From Diphasiastrum complanatum (lineage: Eukaryota > Streptophyta > Lycopodiopsida > Lycopodiales > Lycopodiaceae), in assembly GCA_029204225.1 (NCBI GenBank), contig CM055109.1, forward strand, positions 17,289,590-17,353,589: a DNA stretch of 64,000 nucleotides, in the 5' to 3' direction. Under the pieces are notes generated by a model. The model saw only the letters and a list, made by a program, of their open reading frames with translations, had not been told where the DNA came from and ran no database searches. A program made the translations under genes and the position numbers. The first letter of the stretch is position 1. Each line of letters starts with the position of its first letter. This document shows positions 26,101 through 37,296 of this stretch, piece after piece.

Positions 26101-26502
26101 TGTGTCCTAAAAGTATGATCACGTTGATATTAAACATAAAGTGCCAGTTTTTATTCTTTTTAAATAACTCTAACAATCATACAGTTTTCTCTCTGTGACA
26201 TCTGTCTCTCTTTTTCTTGCTTGGATCTCCAAAATTTTCATTGTTGCATCAAACTAAACAATTCCCTAATCTGTGACTTATTTCTTCACATCATGTGCAG
26301 GTGTGCTGTGTTGATTGTGAGCCATGGTGACACCCTACAGATCCTACAAACAATTGTTCAGGCGGTATTAGCCAATAAGTCGAATGGTCATGGTCAAGAT
26401 GGCCTTCAGTGTCGACATTTTGATGGAGTTGTCAATTCTTCTCTCTTATCACAACATAGAAATTTTTCGTTACTCACAGGAGAGCTTAGGCGGCTTGTAT
26501 AG
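11110..26502 (+). CDS. Histidine phosphatase (phosphoglycerate-mutase-like) gene, exons 2-6; first exon missing
   Basis: Five exons join in frame: 11110-11190, 14054-14188, 19138-19200, 19363-19487 and 26301-26502, all with GT..AG introns; the last join completes a split glycine codon. The product belongs to the histidine phosphatase (phosphoglycerate mutase-like) superfamily, in the group of plant proteins annotated 'phosphoglycerate mutase family'. Visible motifs in order are 'NGVLPEYGLAPEG', the substrate-binding 'TSPFSRTRETAE', 'ELRERYFGP', 'YPEIWDID', the acid-bearing 'DGGESAADVAERL', and the second catalytic histidine in 'LIVSHGDTLQ'. It ends 'LLTGELRRLV' and a stop. About 200 residues are present; the missing first exon should carry the catalytic RHG and about 30 residues. 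The substrate is unknown. Introns 2, 3 and 5 (2.9, 4.9 and 6.8 kb) are filled with transposons, yet all five exons are intact, which argues for a working gene. Confidence 0.88.
11586..12542 (-). mobile_element. Ty3/gypsy chromovirus with internal deletion, open for 318 codons
   Basis: The minus-strand frame opens with a retropepsin-like domain containing 'ERYDIILGADWF', then the RT entry 'VTHHIDLIPGATPPSRAPCRMS'. It jumps directly into the end of RNase H ('FHFDILYRPCKANTAADALS') and the integrase zinc-binding region ('SHFGFQKSYARLKDNFYWP'). All RT catalytic motifs and most of RNase H are missing, yet the frame stays open across the join near residue 165. The copy lies antisense in intron 2 of the phosphatase gene. 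It belongs to the same family as the copies at 20,472 and 47,030, which share the GIDSQGD block. Confidence 0.88.
12566..12630. repeat. Three-copy 24-bp tandem repeat
   Basis: AGATTTATGGTGATTT starts at 12566, 12590 and 12614, giving an exact 24-bp period with small changes between copies. It lies immediately upstream (minus sense) of the gypsy protease frame. Confidence 0.85.
12631..14053. other. Intron sequence, no gene recognised
   Basis: This is the remainder of intron 2 of the phosphatase gene. Around 12,850-12,890 there are CCGATTCGAATC-like palindromic motifs resembling ends of hAT-type elements, but no matching pair or target duplication could be identified. Confidence 0.4.
14869..15629. 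mobile_element. 761-bp non-autonomous hAT-like element, GGAACG family
   Basis: The element is flanked by the exact 8-bp duplication TTCTCAAT (14861-14868 and 15630-15637). Its inverted ends are CTTAGTTGCCCATTC and, on the other strand, CTTAGAAGCCCGTTC. Both subterminal regions are packed with GGAACG/CGTTCC palindromes (14881-14930 and 15545-15620), the clustered binding-site architecture typical of hAT transposase targets. The centre is AT-rich and non-coding. It lies in intron 3 of the phosphatase gene, immediately beside a copia relic. Confidence 0.85.
15690..16650 (+). mobile_element. Ty1/copia protease-integrase relic
   Basis: Broken plus-strand frames show the copia protease signature in decayed form ('GWHIYSSASQHVTA' near 15,835), then 'CVPGLIKNLMFAGGLTNQ' near 15,995, and an integrase-like stretch near 16,420-16,600 ('HGYDRHSSSVNMVE'). 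Stops occur every few tens of codons, so this is an old copy. It lies in intron 3. It is too diverged to say whether it belongs with copia A and B. Confidence 0.65.
16651..19137. other. Intron 3 remainder; one imperfect 198-bp-spaced direct repeat
   Basis: No domain was recognised. GGCCTTATGTACACCAGATA (17964) and GGCCTGATGTACAGCAGATA (18162) begin two similar segments of about 45 bp, both followed by TTGATGCTATGAT. The rest looks like ordinary old intron sequence. Confidence 0.45.
20322..20471. mobile_element. Right end of another hAT-like element
   Basis: The sequence ends GCAACTATG, the complement of CATAGTTGC, which resembles the ends of the 761- and 768-bp elements. CAGAAACGCGTTTCTG and GTACGTTCTGGAACGTAC palindromes precede it. 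The left end and target duplication were not found; chromovirus sequence starts right after 20471. Confidence 0.5.
20472..23880 (+). mobile_element. Ty3/gypsy chromovirus relic in intron 5, with 3' LTR
   Basis: Plus-strand pieces in order are: retropepsin ('QADFFIIPMERYDLILGADW', 20,590-20,700); the GIDSQGD block (21,530), displaced by a nested hAT-like element; integrase ('GISMDFIIGLP', 'SILSDWDSKYTSIFW', 22,390-22,757); integrase C-terminus and chromodomain ('YGPYCILECL', 'VEEATWEP', 23,029-23,376); then LTR sequence to about 23,880 similar to 49,220-49,420. RT/RNase H is almost absent: only about 0.7 kb separates protease from integrase. A chromodomain directs insertion to heterochromatin in this clade. 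The LTR edges are approximate. Confidence 0.82.
20705..21472. mobile_element. 768-bp non-autonomous hAT-like element nested in the chromovirus
   Basis: The near-identical 8-bp repeats ATTTGAAT (20697-20704) and ATTTGACT (21473-21480) flank an element whose ends read CATAGATGCAC and, on the other strand, CTAAGTTACATC. Subterminal CGTTCTGG/TTCCGGAACG motifs match the style of the 761-bp element at 14869. Taking it out brings the chromovirus protease reading 'TLDLN' next to 'LDLTQRTLTF', so the insertion is later than the gypsy element. Confidence 0.75.
23881..26300. other. Intron 5 remainder, no gene recognised
   Basis: A minus-strand frame of 77 codons at 24045-24278 has normal-looking composition but no recognised domain. 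CATAGTTCTGTAGTGTAC at 24,967 and GGAATG-rich sequence at 25,310-25,370 resemble hAT-type ends, without an identifiable target duplication. A C-run lies at about 25,070. Confidence 0.4.
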
Positions 26503-28104
26503 TACCGTGCTTCACATTTATCTGCTAAACTATTGAAAAGATCTTCTGATAATGTGGTGAAACATTTGGAAAATATAGCAATGGTGAATAACAAATCAGC
26601 AACTGTTTGGATTTTTAATGGAGCTGGGACTGACAAGGACAGAAAGGCAATTTTTTTTATATTATGATGAAAATTTTGCTTGGAGACATTTTTCTCCACT
26701 CTACTGGAATTTCAGATAGAACATTGGTAGAGAGCTCAAATGCTCTTGAGCCTTGTCTCTTAAATACATCATCCCAATCCTCACGGGTTTGCAGTGACAA
26801 TCTATATAACCTGTCATTTTAGAAACTATCAACAAATCCCAAGTGCGCAGAGATGTACCACATTACCTTCACAAATTTAAATGCTGGCTTTTAAAGGACA
26901 GTGCCTACAATCAGTAACTTCAATATTGTTAAGCCCTTACTGAAGGCCATCAGAGTAATGTTGAGTTAACGAATGACCGTACTTGTAGAAAGAGCATACT
27001 TTTCGTAAAAAATTCTTGAAAACTTCTTAGTCTTCAAAGTTAGACAGAAACATTGTATGGTTCACATATCTCACAAACTGGATAGCTACTAAACCCAGTA
27101 TATTTATGATGGAAATTGTTACTATCTGAACACATCTTGATCCATCCACTTCCATTAAAGTTTTTGAATGCAGCTTACACTTTTCAATTTGCAGCACTTT
27201 TATGTGATGAATGTGCAGAGTGTGCTAGGAAGGATGTGGTGCAGGCCTATGTGTTCTTGATCTGGCACCTTGCTCATTCATGCTGATGATGGGTAAAACT
27301 CACTAATGCTGTAAGTTTTGTCTTGGGTAGATGATAAGAGTTCACACAAGGATAATATAGGGTCCTTTTAAGAGGGACAATTTGATCTTCCTTCAAACTT
27401 GATGTAGGCTAGATAATTGAACATATGATTGTTTGTACTCTCCATCTAGTTGGATATAAACTTAAGTCCCCATTGTTGATGTCCTAATGGTGTACCCTGT
27501 TTTTGATCTTAGCTGTGGCTGATGTGTTTGGATCTTGGAATTATTTATCTTAGACAGGCATTTGGCCATGCGTGGGCAGATAATCAAACCTGGGTGGGCT
27601 AGACACACCACACGAGGGCCATTCCAGAGTTTTGAATTGACTCATTACATATCAATCATCTGATCCTGTATTCCACATCAAGGTATCAAAGCTGCTCTTA
27701 AAACTCATACACTAGATGTTGCACAGAATGTCTTATAATTATCTAGCTTGGCTTGCAATGTGCTTCTTGTGCATCCATAGTGTATGCTCGTCCTATATAC
27801 TGCTTCAGAAAGTGGCTGTCCAGTCCAATGTGGTCTATTAAGGACAGTCCTACCTATGTGGGATGGATGCATGTGTGTATTATCAGTCTTACCACTCTGC
27901 ATGCAATGACAGATTTGCATACCTGGCCGCATGAGCTGCCAACTTTCTTTCATGCATGCACAAACGGTAGGTAGTGGCAAATATTCAGTCACATTTCAGA
28001 AATGCATTTTGAAGGTCAAAAGTTGCTGCTGCATTGCCAGCTAAGACTCAAAAAGGTTTTGCAGTTTAGCAGGAAGCTCAGGGCAGTGAAAAGGGATTGA
28101 CAGT

Positions 28105-28107
<3 letters not shown>
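26503..28107. other. Intergenic, no gene recognised
   Basis: This is sequence 3' of the phosphatase gene. Both strands at 27,705-27,990 are open for 70-95 codons, but the overlap and composition (repeated ATGCATG) suggest chance. Confidence 0.4.

Positions 28108-28198
<91 letters not shown>
28108..28198. repeat. Compound (TC)n(CA)n microsatellite
   Basis: About 21 TC units (28108-28150) pass directly into about 24 CA units (28151-28198) without interruption. Confidence 0.97.
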
Positions 28199-28201
<3 letters not shown>

Positions 28202-28426
28202 TGTGTAAGCCTTGCCTCTGCCAGCTAGATCCATGACAAGGCATAATTAGGGTTTTACTTAGGCATCAATCTTAACATTCAATCACAAGGTGAATTATAG
28301 TGACATGATGGCACTCATCTTATGTGGTGGAACTGATGGAGGCTCTACCTGTATTGTGCTGGTCAACAACATGATTTCATGGAAATGTGATAGTCCAGAA
28401 AATTAAAATGATAGTTTGGGTTAGGG

Positions 28427-28428
<2 letters not shown>

Positions 28429-28478
<50 letters not shown>
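28429..28478. repeat. (AG)25 microsatellite
   Basis: A perfect 50-bp AG run lies about 230 bp from the TC/CA tract and in the complementary orientation, so the two could pair as TC/GA arms. Confidence 0.97.
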
Positions 28479-31470
<2,992 letters not shown>

Positions 31471-31489
31471 GGTTGATCTTCCGATGCAA

Positions 31490-31688
31490 TGTTTACTTGA
31501 CAGTCGCCCTCTATTCGAATAAGCAACGAAACTAGAAGAAGAGAACTTCAAAGAACAGAAGGCTAAAGTTTATCAGACTGATTCAAACCAACTACAACAA
31601 CACGATCGACAACATCAGAAGCCGAAAACCAAGCTCTTCTGCAAGTACTGCAAGAGAACCAGCCATGACATCACCTACAGACATACCC
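31490..31688 (+). pseudogene. copia gag zinc-knuckle scrap
   Basis: 'FCKYCKRTSHDITY' matches the CCHC knuckle of copia A (FCKYCKRTNHGIQDC) with the last cysteine lost. A glutamine-rich linker precedes it. The copia match stops at about 31,688, where AT-rich helicase-like sequence begins. Confidence 0.7.
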
Positions 31689-32573
31689 TAGAAATTGAAA
31701 AATACATAGAACACCCTTATGAATATAACATGTGTCTAGCAACATATATTCAATATCATGAAACTATTTCAGGTATTCGTCAAACGTAGGACTCCACAAA
31801 TAATTCGATACATACACTATAACATACATAAAAATCCAATAAATTTTTATCGTGAACAATTACTATTATACAAACCATTTTCTGATATAGAAAATAATAT
31901 ACACCAACTATGTTCTACATACAAAGATAATTACAGTATCACCTCTTCATAGTATAACAAAATCGTGAAACATTTAATCATAATTACAATCTTGATTTAA
32001 ATACAATCATAACTAACCCACAACACAACACATATTCGTCAATAAACACATCATCTTCAAACATAAACAAATTAAATTGCGATAAACATGCATGTTATTA
32101 ATGAACCTCGATATTTCTACAACAAAAAATAAAAAATATTATATGTGAACCTCCGACCAAATACACCTAACAAATAATATTCTTGACAAAATAATTAAAA
32201 AAAAAAAATGGAACAATGCCTCATTTTACAAATATTATGTATTGCAAACAAACCCAACCAAAACAGACATTTCATTTGTTTTTGACTGGTGGAGTAGGAA
32301 TTGGAAAAACATTTACGTTGTTGGTTGTAGTACAAGGTTTATTGCGGCATTATTACATTTATAAATCAACTAGTATTGAATCACCAAAAGCACAACACAC
32401 AATACATAAACTGTAGAAATTTTATACACCGTATTCAATACCGGTATATCATTTCATGTATCTGTTATAGCATAATATGGAAAACCATATACGAACATGA
32501 CATTTTTTATTCAAACATTAGATGGAATTCTTTCAAACATCGCATTACATGTTCATGTCATTATTCTTGGTGA
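31689..32573 (+). pseudogene. PIF1/Helentron-type helicase relic
   Basis: Plus-strand frames read 'EKYIEHPYEYNMCLATYIQY' and then, after a shift, 'RRTPQIIRYIHYN' and 'NPINFYREQLLLYKPF'. From my knowledge of the family this order (P.E...LA.F..Y / RY..Y / NFYREQLLL) precedes the PIF1-like helicase of Helentron-type rolling-circle elements. A Walker A motif follows in 'FLTGGVGIGKTFTLL' (about 32,280), then 'QGLLRHYY'. Stops and frameshifts show it is dead. The segment is clearly more AT-rich than its flanks. No Rep domain or Helitron termini were found. The function would have been DNA unwinding in rolling-circle transposition. Confidence 0.62.
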
Positions 32574-34065
32574 CCTTAAATATCTATATGTTATGTCAAG
32601 ACAACTAATCAAACGCACTTTATTATTGTATGCAACAATATAATTTTAAACTACAATTTCAAAATATGACAACTGTGTACGAAAGTCAATTGGACCCCAT
32701 CTGGACCAACAACCACAACTTCAAATATGTCTCAAGATCAACATACACATACTACAATGACCATTCTCCTATTTATTACATATTACAAGCGAATTAATAT
32801 AAATTTATACTAACAATTTCCATTATTACTTGCTTAAATATTATTATTAAAAAAAGCACAATTACTATTATACTTTCTAATGCTATTACAAATTTAGAAT
32901 TCACAAACCGTATAAGAGTCCAATCTTGTACTACCATTGTCTAAAACTGGAAGGCACCTCCGTACATTAATGTTTGTTTTTGGTGGTTCTACGCAACAAT
33001 CCCCTATGGATCTTATCCTTGGTCCTAGAACTCGAGTCGCGTCTCGATGACAATTCCTAGTGGTCACTTGGTTACTTACTAAATTAGTAATAATATTTTG
33101 TAGCCATGAAAAAAAGCCGCATCATTGCTCACTTACAAAATTAGTAAATATGACCAAGAGAGTTCGAACTTGTTAGAATTAAGTTCTTTTTACCGAATCT
33201 GAAATTTATATTGGAAATCTAGGACAGTATGTATTCGGTTTTGTTGAAATCTATGTTTCTTGTGGGCTAGTGAATACTTTTATGGCATTTTGATTGTACT
33301 TGGATGATACATTCTGTTTTGTCCATGTTGGGTACAATATGAAATGATATTCTTTGAGTAACACTAAAGAAGCATGAGAGATTTCAATTGTTAGGACTAT
33401 CTCCTGGAATTGTTTGTAAATTTTGATCCTATATTTGGGTATAGGATAGCCAAATAGTTTTTTTTTGACTTTTTGGGCAAAACAGTTTTGGATGTAGAGG
33501 ATTCTTGAAGGAAGAGCTGGTGGTATGGGACATCAGTGATTCTAAAGGGAATTTCTTGGGTAGAATGATCTGTAGACCGATGGTTAGTGATTGTTGTAAT
33601 GGTAATACTAACAGAGTCCATTGGTTTTTGTTTAGGGTATTTTGGGAATTATGAGATATAGATCGATCCCTAAATGGTTAATTACAAAATATGGAAGCCC
33701 TTAAATCTATTTCTCTATTATATTAGACCTCTACTCTTTATAACTTTCTTAATACATGACAATTGGATTTGAGATTCATATAGTTCCTTCCAGTGTAGAA
33801 CTTTGTTTTGAAGGACTGAAATAATTATATGAAATTGTATTTCCATATAAGATTTTTGAATATGGCTCGAAACTTAGGTTTCTTGAATCCTAACGTTAGT
33901 CTCTATTTGATAGTTGATTATTGAGAGATAATATTTCTATCACTTGGGATAAGATATTCTGTGATTCCGAGGAAAAAGTCCGGTTTGTAATAGTATTGGA
34001 TACTCAATACTGACTTTTTCGAATCTTTGATATCTTATACGTTGTCTCCTGAGAACTTTTTGCTC
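32574..34065. other. AT-rich, no gene recognised
   Basis: The first part may be decayed helicase sequence. Around 33,770-33,840 the sequence resembles 62,350-62,425 (TTCATATagTTcCTTCCAG and GAAGGACTG motifs), so a shared retroelement leader is likely. No intact coding region was seen. Confidence 0.4.
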
Positions 34066-34371
34066 TTAACTCTTCCCATGAATCATTATCCTCAATTTGA
34101 CCAACCAACCTAAGCACACAGAGATAGAACAATTTCTCAATTGTTTGTCTCTGATCCTAAGTACTCATTCAGGGTCCAAAGGTACATTGAGCGATAAATC
34201 TTCCAAATGGGCAAAATCCTCAATACATCAAACTATCATCATCATATAAACTAAATTTACATGATACACTGGATGAGCAATCGACAAAACCTGAAGATTA
34301 AGTTTAAAAGCTAACAAATCAATCATTTAACTTTCACAATTACCCTGAAAATCAATCTTTAGTCTGACTTC
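34066..34371 (-). repeat. Left arm of a 310-bp inverted repeat
   Basis: The complement of this segment aligns end to end with 36431-36741 with few substitutions and a 4-base gap. Shared landmarks are TGTGAAAGNTAAATGATTG, CATGTAAATTTAGTTTATAT and AATTGAGAAATTGTTCTATC. A purine-rich GGGGGGAAGAA run (about 34,390) just outside resembles a polypurine tract. Confidence 0.85.
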
Positions 34372-36430
34372 ATGGAATTTCTTTTTAAAAGGGGGGAAGA
34401 AAAGATAGGAATAAGTCTTTCAAGGAATCAATCGATTGCATTGATTTTTGGGGAAAAAAATCTTGTATGTGTGCAAAGGTAAAACTATCCAGCTTGAAAT
34501 AGAGGAACTCTCTAAGTGATTATTTTGATTAATCTGGAACTAGAGGAGTTTTGGGGTTATTGAGCTGTGAGATATTCATTAATATGGAAAAGTAGCGGTA
34601 AAGGTTAAATTAAGATTCACTGATTGTTACCAAGTACCATTTTGTTATGGATTGGATCAGTGCAATAAAGCTTTAATCTTAACTCTATGTCCAAAGATGT
34701 CTGTATAAATTAGCCTAATCTTGGTTCATATGCTAAGATCTGTTGTAGGCTGATTGGTAGAAGAAATTTTGTTAGTAAGAGTCAGATGGTTGGAAAATTT
34801 GTGATGTGGAGTTATTCACTTCAAAGATGTCCCAGATATGTTATTTACTCATGAGAAATAGAGTTCTTTGGTAGCTGAGTTGCAAGATTCTCAGTGAGCT
34901 ATGTGAGTAACATATGCAGATTGTGGATATATGTCAGAATATAGCCTATGTTTATGTATAGGAACATGGTTGGATAAGTTGCTTATGTACATCTTAATCT
35001 TGTGTGTTTCCTATGTACTGAGTTTATATCGTATACTTAAACTTGTCAGAGTGCATAGACATATGAACAAGTAATGTGAGGAACAGTTACTTGTAGGTTA
35101 ATGTCTCTTTCTGAGGAAAGGATAATTCATTGACTTGTTTATGGTTTAGAAGAAGATCTAAATGTGGTGTTATACATGTATAATTGAGATCTGCACCTAG
35201 ACATTTAAGATTTCTGAATCATTTACAATTGACTTAAGTAATTGGATTGCTCATGATTAGAAGTTAATTGGATAAATAAGCAGTGTGAAGAGAATTCATC
35301 AAAAACTGTTTATTTGGATCTATATTGCTTATAAGTGATTAGTGAGTCATTTGGATTCATTTATGAGAACTGTGCATAGAATATAGAAGATTCTTGATAT
35401 AGAATATTCCTTGAAGGAGAAATATTCTAAGTTATTGACTATATCCCAATGAGCTCATATACATATATTGGATGACAGAGTCTAACTAATGTTGATTGTA
35501 GAATTTGGAACTCATAATCTGATTAAGAATCGAGATGGAAGAATATTCTTGGAATCCAGTAATTTTCCTTGTGGAAAAGATTTCAAAATGTTTCTTATAT
35601 TTCCTGAGTGGTATGTTGTTGTGCATATACTCCAGTATCTCTAAATGATTAAGTATGGGTTTAGAATCCAATAAATTATGATTGACGAATCATAAGATTC
35701 TAAATGTTTATGATTGACGGATTATAAATTGATATTTAAAGGTCAATAGATGAACATATGGAAATATGATGATTCTTATTTGTGAGTAATTCTTGATCAA
35801 TTGGTGGAGTTAAAATTTAGATCTGTTGTTTGAACTCAATTTGTGTACAAACTTGAGATCGTTTGGATCTCACAGGCATTTTCATTAAGTAATTGTTTAC
35901 TTATGAGGAATTTGCTTACCTTTACAGATTGTAGTCAAGGAATGCTTGTGTACTGTTTTTAGCCTAAAATCTCCGGTTAACTAGGAGCAATTAAGTCTAT
36001 CAAGATTGAATGGTTGCTATTTTCTGGTATATGATGCTAGGGATAGAGCACTTATCTCAAGAAAGTACCTGAGGTACTCAAGACTGAGTTGAAGTCATTT
36101 TTATCTTGATGGATCTCCTAAGAGATTTTGGTGGAATGAGTTTTGTACCAAGAAGCATTTATGATAGGTCTACAAGTAATTGTGGATAGTCTTGGACTAT
36201 AATTGTTTTGGATCTTTAACTTTTGAACATTGATTTCCAATGTAAGGTGAGGACTCACCCAGTGATTCATGTAAATTGAGGTACATGAAAGCGATGTTAT
36301 TAGATTAGAGGGAATCGACCCCAATAGAGAAATTTATCTTTTAGTGTACTTCTAAAAGGTCGATATAGTACTTCAGTGTAGAGACATATAATTTGAGAAC
36401 TATCCCATCTCTAAATACTTATTTGATATT
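34372..36430. other. Spacer between the inverted-repeat arms, no gene recognised
   Basis: About 2.06 kb of AT-rich sequence with only short frames. Repeated AGATTCTAAAT/TGATTGACG phrases near 35,690-35,725 are a local 26-bp duplication. Confidence 0.4.
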
Positions 36431-36741
36431 GAAGTAAGACTAAAGATTGATTTTCAGGATAATTGTGAAAGCTAAATGATTGATTTGTTAGCTTTAAAAC
36501 TTAATCTTCAAGTTTAGTCGATTGCTCATCTAGTGTATCATGTAAATTTAGTTTATATGATGATGACAGTTTGATGTATTGAAGATTTTTTTCCATTTGG
36601 AAGATTTATCGCTCAATGTACCTTTGGACCCTAAATGAGTACTCAGGATTAGAGATAAACAATTGAGAAATTGTTCTATCTCTGTGTGCTTACTTAGGTT
36701 GGTTGGTCAAATTGAGGATAATGATTCATGGGAAGAGTTAA
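36431..36741 (+). repeat. Right arm of a 310-bp inverted repeat
   Basis: It is the partner of 34066-34371. It lies immediately upstream of a polypurine tract and LTR start (36793-36808), the position of a retroelement 3' untranslated region. Confidence 0.85.
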
Positions 36742-36792
36742 AGCATACAAATTGGGTTTTCCCTAATTACTCGTTCTGAGGATAGAACTGGT

Positions 36793-37270
36793 TTAAGGGG
36801 GGAAGAATGTTATGTCCATGTCCTGTATAAGGGAATCGAAATAATTCATGACGTGGATAGCCGGTCACTCCAGGTGTATATGGTTATTGGTTATGCCTCG
36901 TCATTCCGGGCTTGGCCTGTAAAGTGATTAATAATCATATGAGGGCCCAGACCTATAATTGGACATAGGAGCACATGCATAGTGAATGACTGCTTTCATG
37001 CAAGAATAGGAGGTCAATAGCTCAATATAGGTTGCATGGGGATCCTAGGGGAAATATTTTCTCTCTCATGAGGAGAATATGTCCATTGGAAACTCGCCCA
37101 TCCTCCTATTGGAAATTCAGTTTCTTGAGCCAGTTTCTTCTCCTCTCTCTTGGGTTCTTCACCATGGCTTGGGGGCTAGGTCCAGGAGGGATCTAGGTTT
37201 GGATGGGTATTTTTGCTTTACATGTGTCCTTTTGGTTGTTTTGCAACATGATCTAGTCAGATCTTCATAA
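36793..37270 (+). mobile_element. Polypurine tract and 3' LTR-like sequence
   Basis: TTAAGGGGGGAAGAA (36793-36807) is followed by TGTTATGTCCATGTCC, the classic PPT/LTR-start junction. A second sequence starting TGTTATGTCCACGTC lies at 62,218; both contain GGTTA(T/C)GCCTCG about 100 bases in, and so belong to one LTR family. The right end is uncertain; copia B sequence begins near 37,297. Confidence 0.65.
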
Positions 37271-37296
37271 GATGATCATTATAACTAGAATGAAAT

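Noticed and set aside
27705-27992. 95-codon minus-strand and 73-codon plus-strand overlapping frames
   Set aside because: They overlap on opposite strands with no recognised motif and contain repeated ATGCATG; chance frames are likely.
28016-28244. Two minus-strand frames with Cys-Val and Arg-Glu runs
   Set aside because: These are translations of the CA and TC microsatellites.
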